Origin: Micromonospora zingiberis
GTDB lineage: Bacteria; Actinomycetota; Actinomycetes; Mycobacteriales; Micromonosporaceae
NCBI RefSeq assembly: GCF_004331455.1
Contig: NZ_SJJR01000006.1
Coordinates: 124,001 to 188,000 of the forward strand
Length of the DNA: 64,000 bases
Direction: 5' to 3'
The notes beneath the pieces were generated by a model. The model saw only the letters and a list, made by a program, of their open reading frames with translations, had not been told where the DNA came from and did not search any database. Positions 59,645 through 64,000 of this stretch are shown piece after piece. The position numbers and the translations under genes were made by a program. Position 1 is the stretch's first letter; each line of letters starts with the position of its first letter.

Positions 59645-60115
59645 GTGGGTGAGGGCGAGAAGACCAGGCTGGTGGCCTGGAGCCATGAGTTACGCCGCGT
59701 GCACGACCGGCTGCGCGACGCACTGACCCTGACCCGGGATGCCCTGGCCGTAGGCGTACCGGCAGAGCCGGCAACCCGCGATCTGCTGCTGTTCTGCCAC
59801 GGGTTCTGCGCCGCCCTGACCGCCCATCACGAGGGCGAGGACCGTGACCTGTTTCCCGCGATCGCCGAGCAGCACCCGGACCTGCGGGACACGCTGTACC
59901 AGCTGCGGCAGGACCACTCGATGATCGCGCACCTGTTGGCCGGGCTGCAGGCCGCCGTGCTGCGGGCCGCGCCGCCCGTCGAGTTGAATCGGCACCTGGA
60001 GGGCCTGGCGGCCATCATGGAGTCACACTTCAGGTACGAGGAACGACAACTCCTGACCGTGCTGGAAACCCTGGCGCTGGAGGCCGAACCCGACGCCGTG
60101 CTGGGGCCTTTGTGA
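59645..60115 (+). CDS. Hemerythrin HHE domain protein
   Basis: A 156-residue four-helix-bundle protein with the metal ligands of hemerythrins: H in RRVHDRLRDAL, HHEGEDRDLFP, QDHSMIAHLL and SHFRYEERQLL. It probably binds a di-iron centre and senses oxygen, nitric oxide or iron. GTG 59645 is the first start; a second GTG lies 4 bp later out of frame. Confidence 0.85.
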   Translation: MGEGEKTRLVAWSHELRRVHDRLRDALTLTRDALAVGVPAEPATRDLLLFCHGFCAALTAHHEGEDRDLFPAIAEQHPDLRDTLYQLRQDHSMIAHLLAGLQAAVLRAAPPVELNRHLEGLAAIMESHFRYEERQLLTVLETLALEAEPDAVLGPL

Positions 60116-60234
60116 CCGATGGTCAAGCGCTCGTCGGCTGCCAGCCGCGACGATCGGCGTCTCGGCGATCTCCGGTCCCGGCTCCGGGCAGGCGTCGGGC
60201 CGGGCGGGATGCCGGACCCGGCGCCCTACTCGGA

Positions 60235-60969
60235 TCAGCCGAGCCGGTAGACGGAGATGTGCGAGGTACTGTCCGGGCCGAACCGGGTGCGGTCCCAGTC
60301 GGCGTACCGTTCGGCCAGGTGGAACCCGGCCTGCCCGGCCATCTCGTCGATCTGCTCGGGCCACATGTACCGCATCGCGAACGGGTGCAGGTGCACCCCG
60401 CCAGCGTCGAAGGTGACGGTCTGCCGGACGAACGTCTGAGCCGCCCGGTCGTAACGGTGCAGTCGGATGGTGGCCGAGTCCTCGGTCACCTCCCGCATCT
60501 GGACCTGTTCGTCCCGGTCGATGCCCGCCGGGTCCGGCACGTACGTCTCGATGACGAACGCCCCGCCGGGCGCCAGCACCCGCGCGACGTTACGGAAGCA
60601 GTCCGCCTGCCGCTGCTCGCGGACCAGGTTGAACAGCGTGTTGAAGACCAGGTACACCACGCCGTACGGGCCGGTCACCGGCACGTCCGCCATGTCGCCG
60701 ATGGCCACCGGGAGGTCCTCGCCGCCGGGCTTGGCGCGCAGCTTCGCGACCATCTCCGGTGACGCCTCCACCCCCTCGACGGTGACGCCACGCGCGGCGA
60801 GCGGCAGGGCGACCCGCCCGGTGCCGATGGCCAACTCCAACACCCGGCCGCCGCCGCCCAGATCGGCGAGGAACTCCACCGCCAGCGCCGGGTCGGGCAG
60901 CCCGCCCGGCAGGTCGTAGGTGTCGGCCCAGAGTCGGCCGAAGTGCCCCGGATCATCGAAGACCGACAT
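60235..60969 (-). CDS. Class I SAM-dependent methyltransferase
   Basis: A 244-residue methyltransferase. The SAM-binding motif I is VLELAIGTGRVALPLAARG, motif II is VEGVEASPEMV, and motif III-like is LVFNTLFNL followed by ARVLAPGGAFVIETYVP. Substrate cannot be told. Monocistronic, with no close partner. Confidence 0.88.
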   Translation of the reverse strand: MSVFDDPGHFGRLWADTYDLPGGLPDPALAVEFLADLGGGGRVLELAIGTGRVALPLAARGVTVEGVEASPEMVAKLRAKPGGEDLPVAIGDMADVPVTGPYGVVYLVFNTLFNLVREQRQADCFRNVARVLAPGGAFVIETYVPDPAGIDRDEQVQMREVTEDSATIRLHRYDRAAQTFVRQTVTFDAGGVHLHPFAMRYMWPEQIDEMAGQAGFHLAERYADWDRTRFGPDSTSHISVYRLG

Positions 60970-61192
60970 CAGCGGCCCCCGTCGGTACTACCAGCGCCGC
61001 GCGGCGCCCGGTCCGTTGTTTTCCACGTACGCACAAAGCCTCGATTCGAAGGAGTCGACGGTGATTGCTCGCTGGCCCTGCCTCGCGTGCCTCATGTCGT
61101 TGCTCCTTCCGTTCGGCTACCCGCCCAGCCAATCGGCATCAGGGCACCCCGGCAACACTTTTTCCGCGCGGCCTACCGCTCACGTCCGGCGT

Positions 61193-61346
61193 GCACAGCG
61201 TGATCGACCGCGGTTACCTCGGGCTGGATCCTAGGTACCGGCTTGTCGTGAGCCCGCGACTGTTTCGGGCGCGGGCTGAGGCTGCGCGGGCTGCCCTGGG
61301 CGCGCTGGCGCGGGCTGTTCCGGGCCGGCTGGGGCTGGTCAGCTGA
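61193..61346 (+). pseudogene. Possible remnant of an HNH endonuclease C-terminus
   Basis: The frame reads DRGYLGLDPRYRLVVSPRLF, resembling the stretch after the HNH motif in actinobacterial endonucleases (FDRGYLGL...VVSPRL), but no HNH residues precede it and no start or ribosome site is seen. The gap 60970-61338 holds nothing else I can identify. Confidence 0.35.
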
Positions 61347-61701
61347 TGTAGTGGAGGATCACGTTGTGTACGTGGTGGCTCTTCTGGTCGCCCCGGAACT
61401 CCACCTCGTAGGTGTGCGTGCCGACGTGGATGGCGATGGCGCCGGTGGAGAAGAACGAGCCGCCCCACGACTTGTTGCTGACCACGCTGACGCTGGTGAT
61501 CTTCGAGTACGGGATGCTGGTGATCGCGTACCGCTTGCCGATGAAGGAGCGGTCCTGAATGATCACGCGCCGGTCGGTCAGCCCGATGAACCCGGTGCCG
61601 GTGCCGACGGCGTCGTAGACGGCGATGATCTGTTCTCCGTCGAGCAGGCCGCTCTGGATCTGCTGGAACTGCTCTTTACGGTCGTACGTCGGGTTCGCCA
61701 T
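61339..61701 (-). CDS. PH domain-containing protein
   Basis: A 120-residue bacterial PH-like protein (YDRKEQFQQIQSGLLDGEQI; FIGLTDRRVIIQDRSFIGKR; YSKITSVSVVSNKS). Its family (bPH/YdjM-like) often forms soluble oligomers of unknown role. ATG 61701, single gene. Confidence 0.85.
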   Translation of the reverse strand: MANPTYDRKEQFQQIQSGLLDGEQIIAVYDAVGTGTGFIGLTDRRVIIQDRSFIGKRYAITSIPYSKITSVSVVSNKSWGGSFFSTGAIAIHVGTHTYEVEFRGDQKSHHVHNVILHYIS

Positions 61702-61839
61702 GCGCCACAGGGTAGGAGGCCGCTGCCACCCGCAGCGGGCGCCCGCTGTTCCGCCGGTATGGCGGGGTCGGGGTGCCGGGGACAGCGCCGTTCCGGCGGA
61801 AGGGCCTCGCCGTTGACGTCGTGGTCCGCCCGCGCGGGG

Positions 61840-62145
61840 TCAGGACTCGGTCACCGCCCGGTACGCGTCCTCGATGCGGGCGGCCAGCAGGACCTCACCC
61901 TCGGACAGCGGGGTGTTGCCGTGGCCGACCCGGATCTGGGTGTGGTCGGCAAGCCGGCTGATCTCCGGCCGTAGGTGAAGCGCGTCGGCGACCACCTTGA
62001 CCCGTTCGGTCAACGCGGCGTGCTGGGTGTCGTCGATGACTAGCGTGCGCCGGATCTGTTCGCCCTCACGAGTCCAACCGTTCAGTAGGGTGAGAGCGTC
62101 GCTGAGGTAGTCGTGCTTCGCTCGACCGCCGAACAGCGCACGCAT
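61840..62145 (-). CDS. Pterin-4a-carbinolamine dehydratase-like protein
   Basis: A 101-residue protein with the alpha/beta pattern of the PCD/DCoH family (RVKVVADALHLRPEISRLAD HTQIRV; PLSEGEVLLAARIEDAYRAV). The usual HHP active-site triplet reads RPE, so catalysis is doubtful. Start ATG 62145 gives a normal length for the family. Confidence 0.65.
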   Translation of the reverse strand: MRALFGGRAKHDYLSDALTLLNGWTREGEQIRRTLVIDDTQHAALTERVKVVADALHLRPEISRLADHTQIRVGHGNTPLSEGEVLLAARIEDAYRAVTES

Positions 62146-62327
62146 CACCGCACCTCCCAGGCTTCGTTGCCGGCTTGTGGCCAAATCGTCGCCGCCCCGT
62201 GTCTTGTCGGTGCCTCTAGTCTTACGTCGCACGGATGGTGTGTCCACGCCCACACTTCTGGGTATTCCTGGCCTGATGGCCGACCAAGCTACCCAAACCG
62301 CCGATTGATCTGGCACGCTGGACGCCC

Positions 62328-62765
62328 GTGCGGACCGAACGGGCGAATGGCGGCGGACAGGCCGCTAAGCGGGACCCGAAGGTGATCGTTGGGGCGGCAA
62401 TCATCGAGGGTGGCCGGGTGCTGGCCTGTGCCCGCTCTGCGCCACCCGAGGTGGCGGGCATGTGGGAGTTTCCCGGCGGCAAGGTCGAGCCGGGGGAGAG
62501 CGAGACGGCGGCGCTGGCCCGCGAATGCGCCGAGGAACTCGCCGTACGCGTGGAAATCGGCGAGCGGGTCGGCCGCAACGTCCGGATGGCGCACGGCCGG
62601 TCGGTGCTCAAGGTGTACGCGGCCCGCCTGCTGCACGGTGACCGCCCGCAGGCGCTGGAACACCGGGCCCTGCGCTGGCTCTCCGCCGCCGAACTGGACT
62701 CCGTCACCTGGCTCCCCGCCGACGCCCCCATCGTCGCCGCCCTCCGCCCCCTCCTAACCCCCTAA
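62328..62765 (+). CDS. MutT-type Nudix hydrolase
   Basis: A 145-residue (d)NTP pyrophosphohydrolase with a complete Nudix box, GGKVEPGESETAALARECAEEL. MWEFPGGKVEPGES is typical of 8-oxo-dGTP diphosphatases that clean the nucleotide pool. GTG 62328 is the first start. A C/A-rich simple repeat follows its stop. Confidence 0.88.
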   Translation: MRTERANGGGQAAKRDPKVIVGAAIIEGGRVLACARSAPPEVAGMWEFPGGKVEPGESETAALARECAEELAVRVEIGERVGRNVRMAHGRSVLKVYAARLLHGDRPQALEHRALRWLSAAELDSVTWLPADAPIVAALRPLLTP

Positions 62766-62840
62766 CCCCACCCCCCACCCCCCCACCCCCCACCCCCCAC
62801 TGTCCCGCACCACACCCCTCCGCCGGCCCGCCTATCCCGC

Positions 62841-62900
62841 GTTGATCAAGAGGTTTGCGTCTACACGCCCCCCACCCCCGACGCAAACTTCTTGATCAAC
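62841..62900. repeat. 60-bp hairpin repeat, intergenic copy 1
   Basis: Arms GTTGATCAAGAGGTTTGCGTC (62841-62861, given here as 62841-62860 plus C) and 62880-62900 match at 20 of 21 positions. Same family as 54961-55020. Confidence 0.85.
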
Positions 62901-62941
62901 CCACTCGGGCGAAGCTGGGCGGGGCGCGGCCCGGTGGTTGG

Positions 62942-63002
62942 TGTTGATCAAGAGGTTTGCGTCGGGGGGAGGGGTGCTCTCCGACGCAAATCTCTTGATC
63001 AA
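62942..63002. repeat. 61-bp hairpin repeat, intergenic copy 2
   Basis: Arms 62942-62964 and 62980-63002 match at 22 of 23 positions and begin GTTGATCAAGAGG. The 340-bp gap 62766-63104 also holds the other copy and G/C homopolymer-rich stretches, with no gene. Confidence 0.85.
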
Positions 63003-63104
63003 CGCGGCTCGGGCGGCGGGCGGGTGGGCGGTGGGCGGTGGGTGGGAGGGGGAATGGGGGAGGGGGCTGTGGCGTGTGCCGCAGCCCCCTCCTCTATTGG
63101 GTGG

Positions 63105-64000
63105 TTAGTGCTTTTCGTCTTGTTCGGGGTGGGCGAAGTTGAGGTGCTCGGGAGGGAGCGGGAAGGTCACGTCGTCGCCGAAGGGGGAGGGGGCGGCGGC
63201 GCGGTCGAAGGTGAGCTCCGTCAGGGGGAGCTTGCCGCTGGCGTCGACGGCCGGGGCGGTCGGCTTCGGCACCTCGCGGTGCCAGTTGACGCCCTGCTGG
63301 GCCTGCACTTCGGCGGCGGTGTCGTGCGAGCCGCCCGCGTGCGAGTGCACACCGTGGGCCGTGGCGCTGGAGCGCACGGCGCCCGGGGAGTGTTCGCTGG
63401 TCACGCTGGTCTGAGGCACCTGACCCCTCCGGAAGATCTTGCTACCGAGCCATACGAGTGGATCGTACCTGCGGTCGACGACCCGCTCCTTCATGGGGAT
63501 GATCCCATTGTCAGTGATCTTGATGTGCTCGGGGCAGACCTCGGTGCAGCACTTGGTGATGTTGCAGAAGCCCAGGCCCTGTTCCGACTGCGCGTACTCC
63601 TTGCGGTCGGTCTTGGCGTCCAGCGGGTGCATGTCCAGCTCGGCGGCCCGGATGAAGTAGCGCGGCCCGGAGAACGCCTGCTTGTTCTCGTCGTGGTCGC
63701 GGACCACGTGACAGACGGTCTGGCACAGGAAGCACTCGATGCACTTGCGGAACTCCTGTGAGCGCTCCACGTCGACCTGCTGCATCCGGTAGTCGCCGGG
63801 GGCCAGGTCGGCCGGGGGAGCGAAGGCGGGCGTCTCCCGCGCCTTCTCGTAGTTGAACGAGACGTCGGTGACCAGGTCGCGGATCACCGGGAAGGTGCGC
63901 AGCGGGGTCACCGTGACCGTCTCGTTCTCCTCGAACGTCGACATCCGGGTCATGCAGCCGAGCTTGGGCATCCCGTTGATCTCCATGGAACAGGAGCCAC
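63105..64000 (-). CDS. sdhB: Succinate dehydrogenase/fumarate reductase iron-sulfur subunit (5' end outside window)
   Basis: The frame is open to the window edge: before the internal ATG 63986 it reads GSCS, so the true start is beyond 64000. Visible are part of the 2Fe-2S ligands (GSCSMEINGMP), then the C-terminal 3Fe-4S/4Fe-4S domain (KCIECFLCQTVCHVV and CNITKCCTEVCPEHI). It passes electrons from the flavoprotein subunit to the membrane quinone site. After residue about 205 of the visible part there is an unusual His/Ala-rich tail of about 85 residues (SSATAHGVHSHAGGSHD). Confidence 0.92.
   Translation of the reverse strand, partial: GSCSMEINGMPKLGCMTRMSTFEENETVTVTPLRTFPVIRDLVTDVSFNYEKARETPAFAPPADLAPGDYRMQQVDVERSQEFRKCIECFLCQTVCHVVRDHDENKQAFSGPRYFIRAAELDMHPLDAKTDRKEYAQSEQGLGFCNITKCCTEVCPEHIKITDNGIIPMKERVVDRRYDPLVWLGSKIFRRGQVPQTSVTSEHSPGAVRSSATAHGVHSHAGGSHDTAAEVQAQQGVNWHREVPKPTAPAVDASGKLPLTELTFDRAAAPSPFGDDVTFPLPPEHLNFAHPEQDEKH

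Noticed and set aside
62766..62815. Functional role for the C/A-rich stretch after the Nudix gene
   Set aside because: It looks like simple homopolymer-type low complexity without a stem or motif.

Overview
The window is about 70% GC actinobacterial DNA. GTG starts, TACG-rich codons, 4-bp ATGA/GTGA gene overlaps, leaderless starts and short repeated hairpins (arms GTTGATCAAGAGGTTTGCGTC and AAGGAAGGGCACCTTGTTAA) point to Micromonospora or a close relative in the Micromonosporaceae. This placement comes from general features and recalled repeats, not from a database search.

Host DNA lies on both flanks. On the left are a four-gene ABC-2 transporter operon cut by the window edge (2-3252), a nested inverted repeat, an unusual valyl-tRNA synthetase (3430-5994, minus) and a heterodimeric ABC exporter (6038-9735, minus). 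On the right are O6-methylguanine methyltransferase and a fused Ada-AlkA repair protein (53990-56061, minus), a hypothetical gene ending in 43-bp tandem repeats, ychF, an SRPBCC protein, a SanA-like protein, a hemerythrin-domain protein, a methyltransferase, a PH-domain protein, a pterin-dehydratase-like protein, a MutT-type Nudix hydrolase, and succinate dehydrogenase iron-sulfur subunit cut by the right edge.

Between them sits an apparently intact 44.1-kb siphovirus-type prophage (9736-53887), bounded by a 14-bp direct repeat. The order is: immunity repressor and divergent Cro/Xis-like gene (9.7-10.3 kb); early small genes (10.3-14.5 kb); replication and recombination genes (Cas4/RecB-like nuclease, likely ssDNA-binding protein, SNF2-type helicase, RuvC-like resolvase, and a 1567-residue primase-helicase-polymerase fusion with an iteron array inside it, 14.4-23.6 kb); a second tyrosine recombinase (25.3 kb); terminase, portal, capsid, head-tail, tail and lysis genes (27-45.3 kb) with a lipoprotein gene on the opposite strand; a divergent regulator pair; a block of actinomycete conjugation-type genes (TraB/FtsK-like translocase, DUF2637 protein, small membrane proteins, two GntR regulators, 46.2-52.1 kb); and the integrase (52.8-53.7 kb).

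The most striking observation is that the attachment core lies in frame inside the 3' end of the repressor gene. In the prophage, the repressor stops at the left junction. In the excised circle, the same frame would continue through attP for 62 more codons, ending 7 bp before the integrase start. This is the arrangement of integration-dependent immunity described for mycobacteriophages such as BPs. Integration also makes the repressor the first cistron ahead of the host ABC exporter genes. A second notable feature is a cluster of CGTACGGA octamers just downstream of the TraB-like gene, resembling a conjugative clt locus. The element therefore looks like a phage carrying a conjugation-type DNA transfer module.
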